NCBI RefSeq assembly: GCF_905147365.1
Contig: NC_056427.1
Coordinates: 7,445,001-7,509,000, forward strand
Source: Aricia agestis
Lineage: Eukaryota > Arthropoda > Insecta > Lepidoptera > Lycaenidae
Length of the DNA: 64,000 bases
Direction: 5' to 3'
In this document: piece after piece, positions 9,431 through 18,797 of the stretch
How the letters are laid out: every line of letters begins with the position of its first letter
Numbering within the stretch: position 1 is the stretch's first letter
Notes under the pieces: generated by a model
The model's input: only the letters and a program-made list of their open reading frames with translations
What the model was told of the DNA's origin: nothing
The model's database searches: none
Translations under genes and position numbers: made by a program

Positions 9431-12394
9431 TTTTTTTTTTTTTTTTTTTGTTTTTGGCACTGACACTGGCGGTGTACTTTGCCATATACAAAGGTAGGGA
9501 ATAGGCGGCGGAAAAGCAAAATAAGTACGGAATTCAGGATTTCGGATCTAGTTAGGAAGTTTCACTACAAGGTATAATAATATACTAAAGGTTAATGGAG
9601 TTGCTACGTAAATATTGAGATAAACACGAATAAACTAATTTGTTACATGAATTTAATAAAGTTGGTACGGAAGTAGGAAAGGGTATAGACATAGAGGAGA
9701 GACTATCATAAAGGTAGGAGTGGTCATACAGAGGACAGGAAAGAATAATATGATTCAAATCACCCACTTCCAAACCGCAATCGCAAGCATCATTGTTGCG
9801 AATTCGTATCCTTTTTAGGTGGGCCGGAGTCAGGACATGTCCTAACCTCATTCTTATTAAAGAAGAAGTTGTGCTTTTTGATAATTTAATTTTGAAAAAC
9901 CAAGGTCTGAATTGAATCTCAGGTTGTATTAGCCTATATTGTACACCTTTTTTATGACTCGTTCGTGCCCAGTCCTTACTCCAATCCTGTTGGAGAAAGT
10001 TCTTAGCAAGGGAAGGCAAGTCATGACAGTAATTCATATATGGAAAAACATCTCCACTAAAAGCAGCATCTTTGGCCAAAGCATCCGCTTTTTCATTTCC
10101 AAGAATGCCGCAATGACTCGGTATCCAGACAAACGTAACAGATAAGTTAGCAACAATACATTTCTGCAAAAGGTTTCTAATTTGAATTATTATGGGAAAA
10201 CATTTTGACTTAAACGTAAATCCATTTAATGCTTGAAGGGCACTTAAAGAATCGGTAAAAATGACAGTTTTATTAAGTTTCGCTAGTAAAATGTAGTCGA
10301 CCGCTTTAAATAGGCCATAACATTCTCCAGTGAATACGGAAGTTTGCGGCGGAAATTTGACTTTTTGGACTATGTTGTATTGGAGATGGTATATACCAAC
10401 TCCAACACAATTATTATTAACAATTGATATTTTAGAGGCATCTATGTAAATGTGATGCCAGCCTTCCCAATTATTGGTTGTTAAATAATTGAAAAATGGT
10501 TTTGCATAATACTTATCTGATTTTTTTATACCTATGTCGTAACGGATATCCGGATCCAAAATAAGGGATTCAAAGGAAGATTGAAACAGAGGATACACCG
10601 GTAATCTAAGTGTAGGGGCGTCAAGGAATGAGTATCGCACATAACTATTTACTAAGCAAGGGCGAGATTTGTGTAGCCAAAAATTATCCTTGTTTACTAA
10701 ATCTAACAGTTTTTTCAGTTTCGGAATAAGAGGATGGTTTGAAAATTGCAAACAGCGAATGAAAAACTTGTCAGCCAGATATTGTCGCCTGAGGTAGAGC
10801 GGTGGTTCACCACATTCTACCTGTAATGCATTTATTGGGGAGGAAGCCATGGCTCCACAAATGATTCTCATAGCTTTTGCTTGAATCTTATCTAACTGTT
10901 TGAAACCAGCTACATTACAGGGTTCAAGAAGGAATGTTCCATAATCTAACACACTTCTAATCAATGCGTTATACAGTAATTTTAAGTTAAACGGATGAGA
11001 ACCCCACCACACTCCTGATAGGCACCTTATTATGTTTAAAGTGCGTTCACACTTAGACGCAACATACTCATTATGAGCATTACCATTGAGTTTTGAGTCT
11101 AAAATTACCCCAAAAAACTTTGCCTCCTTGTCGACTGGAATTTGCATTCCATTATATTTTACCACCACAGGCGGAGGTAAGCGCATACGGGTAAATAGAA
11201 CAGCGGTACTTTTATTAACTGAAAGATCTAATCCATTTGCATCTAACCATATTTTTAGTCTTGCTAGACAGCGCGATAATCGAATAGAGGCTCTTTCAAT
11301 GGATTGGTCTATGATATAAATTGCTAAATCATCGGCGTATTGCAAAAGATATAATTCATCATCTACATACTCTATATCTGTTTCCAAATCTGAAGTCTCG
11401 CCAATAACTGCTTCCTCTAAATCTGATGTATAAATATTGTACAAAGGTGGACTTATTACTGCGCCTTGGGGAAGCCCTTTATCTACAACCCGCAATTCTG
11501 TTGACATTTCATTTTGCAAAGGCAGAGCAATAAATCTTTCAAGTAATATGTTTATGATAAAATTACTTAATGTTATGGGAACACCTAATAAATGTAGCTT
11601 TCGTCGGAGTATATCTATTCTTACGTTATCATATGCTGCATTTACATCTAAAAAAACAGCTAAAACAGATTTGTTTTCTGTAAAAGCGATACGAATATCT
11701 GTGGTAAGAAGTGCGATATTATCTATAGTACCTTTTCCTTTGCGGAATCCATATTGACTTTTCGATATGAGGTTATATTTTTCAATATACCATTCTAAGC
11801 GATTCTTTACAAGATGTTCTGAAATTTTTAGTAACACTGACGATAGAACTATGGGACGATAGGAGGAAGCAGAAGAGGGAGATTTACCGGGTTTTAAAAT
11901 GGGAATAACCTTCTGGGTTTTCCATGAATCTGGGATATTGCCTGTCAACAACATACAATTAACTAAATCCAAATAATAACATAAAACTTCGTCGGAAGCG
12001 TGTTTAAAAAAGGAATATGGAATTCCGTCCATGCCAGGAGCCGAATCATTTAAGCAAATTCGTCTGGATGTTGCAGGGCGTTTGCGGTTTGAAGATGAAT
12101 TATTATTAATCGAAGAGTCAGTGTCCATAGAAGAATCATTAATTTCTGTTGTCTGAACAGTTATAAATTGGCCAGCAGGGGGGCACTCCGGCCCCCCCGG
12201 GTCCACATCCATATTTACAAAATACTATATACAAGAGACTTACCAAAATGCGCAGAAAACAATAAAAACTAAAAGAAACTAAATAAATATAAAAAGAAAA
12301 CTAACTAACTAAGATATTTACAATGAATAATTCGAAAAATTAAATTTTTCCAGAAAAAACACGACCGCCCTTTTTGGAGATTCCCGCGCTTTTT
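9431..12394 (-). mobile_element. LINE deletion derivative with fused ORF
   Basis: Read on the minus strand, it begins at about 12394 and ends in a poly(A) tail, seen as a T run at 9429-9449. A 13-bp duplication, CTGATAAGATGTT, flanks it (9418-9430 and 12395-12407). The length is 2964 bp, about half of a complete element. The 5' leader of about 180 bp and the whole 3' side are present, while most of ORF1 and the endonuclease are gone. The poly(A) tail differs from the GAA tail of the other LINE family in this window. Confidence 0.85.
9585..12212 (-). CDS. Fused LINE protein: ORF1 N-terminus + reverse transcriptase + RNase H
   Basis: An intact 875-codon frame. Residues 1 to about 50 start MDVDPGGPE and carry a Ser/Asn-rich stretch with RKRP, as in the ORF1 starts at 17430 and 60329. 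It then jumps to the reverse transcriptase at APGMDGIPYSFF (about residue 58). Visible motifs are FLDVNAAYDN (motif A), GLPQGAVISPPLYNIYTSDL (B) and LLQYADDLAIYI (catalytic YADD). RNase H follows: HIYIDASK, GECYGL, FTDSLSALQAL and VWIPSHCGILGNEKAD, then a Cys-rich C-terminus (CDCGLEVGDLNH). ORF1 zinc knuckles and the apurinic-type endonuclease are absent. Catalytic residues look intact. Without endonuclease it should not be autonomous in the usual way. A host role is possible but unsupported. Confidence 0.85.
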   Translation of the reverse strand: MDVDPGGPECPPAGQFITVQTTEINDSSMDTDSSINNNSSSNRKRPATSRRICLNDSAPGMDGIPYSFFKHASDEVLCYYLDLVNCMLLTGNIPDSWKTQKVIPILKPGKSPSSASSYRPIVLSSVLLKISEHLVKNRLEWYIEKYNLISKSQYGFRKGKGTIDNIALLTTDIRIAFTENKSVLAVFLDVNAAYDNVRIDILRRKLHLLGVPITLSNFIINILLERFIALPLQNEMSTELRVVDKGLPQGAVISPPLYNIYTSDLEEAVIGETSDLETDIEYVDDELYLLQYADDLAIYIIDQSIERASIRLSRCLARLKIWLDANGLDLSVNKSTAVLFTRMRLPPPVVVKYNGMQIPVDKEAKFFGVILDSKLNGNAHNEYVASKCERTLNIIRCLSGVWWGSHPFNLKLLYNALIRSVLDYGTFLLEPCNVAGFKQLDKIQAKAMRIICGAMASSPINALQVECGEPPLYLRRQYLADKFFIRCLQFSNHPLIPKLKKLLDLVNKDNFWLHKSRPCLVNSYVRYSFLDAPTLRLPVYPLFQSSFESLILDPDIRYDIGIKKSDKYYAKPFFNYLTTNNWEGWHHIYIDASKISIVNNNCVGVGIYHLQYNIVQKVKFPPQTSVFTGECYGLFKAVDYILLAKLNKTVIFTDSLSALQALNGFTFKSKCFPIIIQIRNLLQKCIVANLSVTFVWIPSHCGILGNEKADALAKDAAFSGDVFPYMNYCHDLPSLAKNFLQQDWSKDWARTSHKKGVQYRLIQPEIQFRPWFFKIKLSKSTTSSLIRMRLGHVLTPAHLKRIRIRNNDACDCGLEVGDLNHIILSCPLYDHSYLYDSLSSMSIPFPTSVPTLLNSCNKLVYSCLSQYLRSNSINL

Positions 12395-12662
12395 CTGATA
12401 AGATGTTATTGAACATGACACTCAATTATGAAGTTGACAGTCAGCTGCCAAACTGCGAAAAAATGAAACAAACACGGCTATAATCATAGACTTAATATAT
12501 ACTGTCGTATTAAAGGTTTATGGCTATAATTAATCTGTGAATTGTCAATTGTGATTTGTTTGGATGGACCGGTCTGTCAAATTTGTAGAGAAATTTAAAA
12601 ATCTCTGTTTACCAGAGTTTAGAATTATTGAAATAAAATAACATTTAGATACCTCCCACATT

Positions 12663-15600
12663 ATGTTACAAAAAACTTGCTGCTCTATATGCTTAACTTT
12701 AAATAAAAGAACTATCAACATTTACGGTACACATCTGCAAAATGTTTATGAGAAACTAGCTGAATTTGAGGTTATACTTATTTTTCAATTTCATAACTGT
12801 AGATTGTGACAAATACAGTAAAATCCGGATCAATCAAAAGTCCTTTGTACTTTTTACTATTTCGGATACGTTTCATTTTTCAATCCGAAATAGTAAAAAG
12901 TTATCATCGGAAGTTCGTCTACCGTACGTGGCATCAAACCCCACACTTACGGGTTTTTTCGCTCGATATATCGATACCTACCAGAAGTTTTGATTCATTC
13001 TGATGATCGAAATACGATATATTACTGTAACTGCTACTTTTAACCACGATATATTACTGTAACTGCTACTTTTAACCATGTACGGCTCCCACAATATCAC
13101 GCAGTCATGGGCTACATCTTGTTTTATCTAATGCTATTTAAATAAGACAATTGCCTGGAAAATGCGTAGCATGACTTTTACACATTTTCCAGGCATTACT
13201 TTCATTTATTAATTACCTACTCTCATACTGCATGAGAGTAATGAATAAAATTATTATTAGCAATCCTAACTTCATATTAGACTTTATCTATTTTGTCATT
13301 ATTTCCGAACAGGCGAAAGCAGAGTTATGTTATCTATGCTACATATGTTGTGCGAGACTACGACAAGTTGCCAACCTTCAGAACGAAGTAACAAGCAGTA
13401 GTCAGGTACCTTATTATTTTAAGTTGATGTATATATATATTTTTAATTCACTTAAAATTGCTATTGAATATTATTTTTACAGTCACCAAAAACTTTAGTC
13501 TGCCTCGTCATACAGAATATTGAAAATGAAACTATACCGTACCATGTTGTGCTAACAAAAAAGGAACCTCTGGAATTTGATGTTCAGGAGAGACGCTTGG
13601 AACCTGATGATGTGACTATAAAACCTGACATTGAGAATTCTGAGTGTGAGTATATTTATACCTGACTTTGTTAGGTGGGTGAGGGGGAGGGAAGTAAAAC
13701 ACATGCTATATCTTTTACTTTTGTATTCATCACTTACCTATATTTTTTAATCATCAAAATCTCTAGTTTTTGCACGAGAGTTAAACATCCATCCATCTGT
13801 CGTCACATACTTTATCATTAAGTAGTAGTAGGATGTAGAGTCTGCTGATTCACTTACATTTTGGCAAATTTTAGATACTGATAAGATTGAAATAGTAGAA
13901 AACAGTATTGATTACGGAGAGGAGGGAGAAACCATCATTGAATCCAAAAATGCAATTGATGGACCCACGCAAGGCTCACAGGTTGTGGATAGTGTCTATA
14001 CACAGCAAAAACAAAAGGTTCCTAGAGTAGTCATAGTGCGACTAAGTCAAAGTTATATTAACAAACATGTCCACCAAAGTCCAACAACACACCTGGTTGT
14101 AGAAGATCCTAAGAACTGTGGGAGTCAGACGGGAGGTAAATGTATGCACAGTAATACCCCGCTTTTCGCGAGGCATATGTTCTGGAAAAAAACGCGTTAA
14201 CTGAAATTTGCGTATATCGGGGTTTATGATTATCCCTAGTCAAAATTTATTAAAAAGTACAGATCATTTTAATTCTAAAGACACCTTTAGCAATACATGC
14301 CATTAATGATTTTTAGGAAATTTATATGACTATAATAATTGTGTATTGTCTTTTGGGTAGCGTTTTTTTACATTCTTGTAAACTACAACCATAACACCCA
14401 GCACTGTTTCAATTGTTTGACACACGGACAAGACACAGTTATCATTGTCTATAGTCTATACTGATGACTACATTAATTATGTGAATTGAACTAATTAATT
14501 AAATCATTGAAATAATTATATGAAAGAAAAAAGGGCATCTTTTTATTTTTTTTATTTTATTTCACATGGATAGGTATATATTATCAGATGAGAATATTTG
14601 TTCAGGTATCAAACACGAGGACGAGCGACCCAACACAGATGACTGCGAGGGGCGAGGCCATGCCAGCGCAGCACAGTCCAGCAAGACTCCCCACACCTGT
14701 GATGTTTGTTTGAAGAACTATTCAACAAGAAGCCATTTACTGAGGCACATGCAAACTCATACATGCTCATTTAGCTGTGACACATGTTCAAAAAACTTTT
14801 CAAGTAAACAAGTTTTGATTGCACACATGAGTGTTCATACTGGCGAGAAGCCATTCAGTTGTGACATTTGTTCGAAGAAGTTTTCAAGTAAGAGCACTTT
14901 GACCACACACACAAGATATCATAAAGCCGAGAAATTATTTAGCTGTGAATTTTGTACCAAGAATTTTTGTTCAAAGAGCAAATTGACTGAACACACTAGA
15001 GTTCATACAGGCGAGAGACCATTTAGTTGTGACATTTGTTGGAAGAAGTTTCCAAGAAAGAGCACTTTGACTAAACACAAAAGATATAATAAAGGCAATA
15101 AATTATTTAGCTGTGACATATGTTCAAAAAATTTTTGTACAAAAAGCGATTTGACGGTACATACAAGAGCGCATATAGGCGAGAAACCATACAGCTGTGA
15201 TGTTTGTTCAAAGAAATTTTCAATTAAAAGATATTTAACCATACACAAAAGGTATCATATAGGTGAGAAACCATTTAGTTGTGACATATGTTCGAAGAAA
15301 TTTTCACAGAAAAGCGATTTGACTGTACACATAAGAATACATACCGGCGAAAAAAAATTTAGCTGTGATGTCTGTCCAAAGAAATTTTTAAGTAAATACT
15401 ATTTGACTGCCCACACTAGAGTTCATACAGGCGAGAAACCATATGGCTGTGACATTTGTCCAAATAAATTTTCTACAAAACAAGATTTGACTGTACACAC
15501 TAGAGTTCATACAGGAGAGAAACCATTTAGTTGTGATATATGTTCAAATAAATTTTCAAGGAAAAGCACTTTGAATTTACACACTAGAGTTCATACTGGC

Positions 15601-15939
15601 GAGAAACCATTTAGTTGTGACATTTGTCTAAATAAATTTTCTTCAAAACAAGATTTGACTGTACACACTAGAGTTCATACAGGAGAGAAACCATTTAGTT
15701 GTGACATATGTTCAAAGAAATTTTCAAGGAAAACCCACTTAAATAGACACACAAGAGTACATACAGGTGAGAAACCATATAGTTGTAACATATGCTCAAA
15801 GAAATTTTCACATAAAGACAATTTGACTAAACACATGAGGCGTTATACAGGTGAGAAACAATTTAGTTGTGACATTTGTTCGAAGATATTTACATTAAAG
15901 AAACAACTAGTCCAACACTTAGAAATCCATTTGAGCTAA
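12663..15939 (+). CDS. ZAD C2H2 zinc-finger protein, gene 1 (15 fingers)
   Basis: Five exons: 12663-12770, 13313-13405, 13483-13645, 13875-14135, 14606-15939; all joins keep frame, giving 652 residues. Exon 1 encodes a ZAD first pair (CCSIC) and exon 2 the second pair (CYIC). Exons 3-4 are an acidic linker. The last exon has 15 C2H2 fingers from about residue 237, mostly with TGEKP linkers. Finger 5 ends KRYN and finger 14 ends MRRY, so both lack the last zinc-binding His. ZAD mediates dimerisation and the fingers bind DNA, so this is a nuclear DNA-binding protein of unknown target. The exon 1 donor (GTTATA) is weak and should be checked. AATAAA lies at 15955-15960. The start was chosen by alignment with genes 2-4. 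It is the most divergent of the four in exon 2. Confidence 0.85.
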
Positions 15940-16131
15940 AATTTTATTTTAATTAATAAAAGAAAAAAATAAACATACGGAGAGTAACCTGTGGAGTATG
16001 TTGATGAGTACATTTAGGACAAATAATATCAACAACAGACCAATATTCGAAGGAAATAGAAAGAAGAATATGTAACTCATGGATGAGGTACTGGTCAAGT
16101 GGTAATTAAAAAAAAAATTCAAGAATGAAAC

Positions 16132-16317
16132 TAGCCGTGTTCGTTTCATTTTTTCGCAGTTTGGCTGCTGACTGTCAACTTCATAATTGAGTGTCATGTT
16201 TAATAAAATACTAACAATTTCTGTCAGAGTCAGAGTATTTTATTGAACATGACACTCAATAATTATGAAGTTGACAGTCAGCTGCCAAACTGCAAAAAAA
16301 CGAAACGAACGCGGCTA
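16132..16317. mobile_element. Intact MITE, TAGCCGTG family
   Basis: The ends are TAGCCGTGTTCGTTTCATTT and the inverted AAACGAACGCGGCTA. Arms are about 80 bp around a short unpaired centre. It is the uninterrupted version of the split element at 8365-12480 and lies 190 bp downstream of zinc-finger gene 1. Confidence 0.85.
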
Positions 16318-16558
16318 CTGTGTCAATGTCTTCTTCTTCCTCTTTTAAAAATGGCCGACTCGGTGAATTGCCAATGTTAGAGTGGCTCGGACTTCAAGCT
16401 GCGTCCTCGAATGTATGATACAAGGTTTTGAGGTTACGTTGTGTTTATTCTGGTTTAGTTGTTTCTTTCCCTGCTTTAGTTAGTTATTATTAATTTTTAG
16501 CTTAATATACATAGGATAGTATTTAGTTTAGTGTATTTTATTTAATAGTTAGTCAATT

Positions 16559-17265
16559 ATGGATGTTGATCCGCCGGATCCTGGTGGTGGGGATATCTTA
16601 TCATTGGATATGTCCAGCACGAGTTCGGACGCGTCTATTGTTAGAAAAAGACCAAATGTGGACAGTATTCCAATTAACTCCAAAAGAAATACATTGGTAA
16701 ATCCTTTGATACAGCTTATACCATCCAAGGGCGTCGCCAGCCGATGGCGCAGGGGGGGGCAAGTTGACTTTACCTACTACAGTCTACAATTCATTCTTTA
16801 CTCACTCTCTATAAATGAGAAAAGTAGGTATGAATTGTAGGTAAAGTCGACAGCACATGAAACTTTTCACTTGTACTACGAGCCTTACATCTATTACCAG
16901 ATTTTAATATTATGGTGGTCGTTGCTTTTGCATTATATTTGGCAACGTTTTTTAGAGTCTCTAGTGGGGGGGGGGGGGGCAGCTGCCCCTCCTCCCTGCC
17001 CCCCCCCCTGGCGACGCCCTTGATACCATCCAGACTTTTTGGCTGATAAAAAATATTCTGAAGGCGATGTTGGCCCATTTATTGTCCAGGTTTCAAGGAA
17101 TGAACCGAATAATGCTTCTGGGGTGGTTTTTTTTAATTTCACATATAAATTTCGGACAATTTCTATTTAAAAATAATATCAAAAAAATTGTGACAGATGG
17201 CATTAAAAGATTAAGCCTGGGAATAAGGTTGCAATAGCTCTGCTTTTTCGGTCGAGTGCCTAAAC
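16559..17265 (+). pseudogene. Broken LINE ORF1 N-terminal region
   Basis: It starts MDVDPPDPGGGDI, matching the ORF1 starts at 17430 and 60329. It is interrupted at 16726 by a MITE. After the MITE the remaining frame shows KYSEGDVGPFIVQVS and DGIKRL, homologous to the region before the zinc knuckles, with stops and frameshifts. Homology fades near 17265, where the second LINE leader starts. Confidence 0.7.
16726..17022. mobile_element. hAT-type MITE inserted in a LINE
   Basis: The ends are inverted, CAAGGGCGTCGCCAG and CTGGCGACGCCCTTG. They are flanked by an exact 8-bp duplication, ATACCATC (16718-16725 and 17023-17030), the size typical of hAT transposases. The 297-bp interior is non-coding and includes G/C homopolymer runs near its right end. 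Confidence 0.9.
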
Positions 17266-17429
17266 AAGTGTTTTTGTGGATTCGATAATTTTTTACATTT
17301 TTCACTTTGTTTAGTGTATTTTTTCACTGTTGAAGTTCTTTTATTGGTTGTAGGTGTGTAATATTGTGATTGTCTTGGTGTAAGTGTCGTTTCTGTAGCG
17401 TAATACGTGTTTAATCTAGTGTAGCCGGC

Positions 17430-18797
17430 ATGGACGCGGAACCGCCCGACCCGGGTGGCGGGCCAAGTCTCGACAAACAACTAGAAGTACCTGTTAGTTC
17501 CAGAAAACGGGCTAACCCCGACAGCACAAACACTTCTTCTAAAAGGGTAACAGACAATTCTCATTCAACACCATCTATTCAAATGAATTATGTTTGTCCC
17601 GATTTCGAAAACAAAAAACTATATACAGCCAATGATGTCGCTCCATTCGTTGTTCATGTCTCAAAAACAGAGACTGAATCTGGAACACCACTGAGACCAA
17701 TGGAGTTCGGTCAGTTCTTATATAAAAATAACGTTTCGAATATTAAGATGGATGGGATTAAAAAAATTGGACGCAATAGAGTATCAATTGAATTCGACAC
17801 TGCAGAAAATGCCAATGCCTTTTTAAACCTTCCAGTTGTTACCAGGGCTGGGTATGTAGTCTCAATCCCATTATTCAGCATTTCCCGTATGGGTATTGTT
17901 CGTGATGTTCCCGTGGAGTGGTCCATGGAGGAACTAGTTAATAACTTAAGAGTCCCATCAGGTTACGGAGAAGTTATGAAAGCCCGGAGACTAAATCGGA
18001 AAAATTCCAATGACCAGCAACAATCCTCATGGTCCCCAACCCGATCTGTTGTCCTGACTTTTTCAGGACAAAAACTCCCACCACATGTTTATTGCTATTT
18101 CACTTCATTACCTGTTGAAACCTATGTACTCCCGATCATTCAATGTAATAAATGTTGTCGTTTCGGGCACGTTAAAGCCCAGTGCCGATCAAACCCTCGT
18201 TGTTACAAATGTAGCCAGTCACATGAAGCAGAAACTTGTGAGGTTACTAATCCAACTTGTCTGCTTTGTGGAGGATCTCATACTGCCAATAGCCCATCTT
18301 GCCCCGAACATGCTCGCCAAAAAGAGATAAAGATTGTTATGTCGCAGGAGAGTATCCCATACATGGAAGCTTCGGCTCGATTTCCCCATGTGAGACGCTC
18401 CTTCGCCGACTCTGCCAAGACCTCTCCCTCCTATATTACCCCTGCTTACCCTAGCCTGCAATCCAGATCCCAATCCAAATCTCCTGTCACAACCTCATAC
18501 AGGAAAACTGTATATACTCCCCGCCATACACCTACCCCTGTGGTTCCTGGTTATGACCACCAGGCTCACAGAAATATCATAAACGAACCCGCTTCTCAGT
18601 TGCCAAATGGGTGTGCATATCCCTCAAGTACTGACATTTCACCGAACGACAACTTTATTGACTCCCTCATCAATACCCTCATCCAGTTAATCTCCCGATT
18701 TGGTGACTCTGGGCTACCGAACAAATCTCGTGCAAACCTGAAGTGGAGGGTAAAAATATTCTTCCATATAATCAGTTTCGCTTTCGGAAAAACTTAA
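17430..18797 (+). CDS. LINE ORF1 (Gag-like, three CCHC knuckles), C-terminus replaced
   Basis: The start MDAEPPDPGGG matches the related ORF1 at 60329. An RRM-like segment spans about residues 75-150 (FGQFLYKNNVSNIKMDG, then GRNRVSIEF). Three CCHC knuckles follow at about residues 238-290: CNKCCRFGHVKAQC, CYKCSQSHEAETC and CLLCGGSHTANSPSC. The protein should bind element RNA. After LPNKSRANLK the frame enters the reverse-transcriptase region in the wrong phase (WRVKIFFHII), so the last 20 or so residues are a deletion by-product. The endogenous start of ORF2 is gone. Confidence 0.8.
   Translation: MDAEPPDPGGGPSLDKQLEVPVSSRKRANPDSTNTSSKRVTDNSHSTPSIQMNYVCPDFENKKLYTANDVAPFVVHVSKTETESGTPLRPMEFGQFLYKNNVSNIKMDGIKKIGRNRVSIEFDTAENANAFLNLPVVTRAGYVVSIPLFSISRMGIVRDVPVEWSMEELVNNLRVPSGYGEVMKARRLNRKNSNDQQQSSWSPTRSVVLTFSGQKLPPHVYCYFTSLPVETYVLPIIQCNKCCRFGHVKAQCRSNPRCYKCSQSHEAETCEVTNPTCLLCGGSHTANSPSCPEHARQKEIKIVMSQESIPYMEASARFPHVRRSFADSAKTSPSYITPAYPSLQSRSQSKSPVTTSYRKTVYTPRHTPTPVVPGYDHQAHRNIINEPASQLPNGCAYPSSTDISPNDNFIDSLINTLIQLISRFGDSGLPNKSRANLKWRVKIFFHIISFAFGKT

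Larger units (their letters stand above)
8365..12480. mobile_element. MITE split by two nested LINE insertions
   Basis: The left end (8365-8459, TAGCCGTGTTCGTTTCATT) and right end (12408-12480, ending AAACAAACACGGCTA) are inverted repeats of about 75-90 bp. Removing the two LINEs and one copy of each target duplication leaves 184 bp. That agrees with the uninterrupted copy at 16132-16317 (186 bp) of the same family. The order of insertion is therefore MITE first, LINEs later. The element has no coding capacity. Confidence 0.85.

Noticed and set aside
11437..11757. 106-codon plus-strand frame
   Set aside because: It is the opposite strand of the LINE reverse transcriptase.
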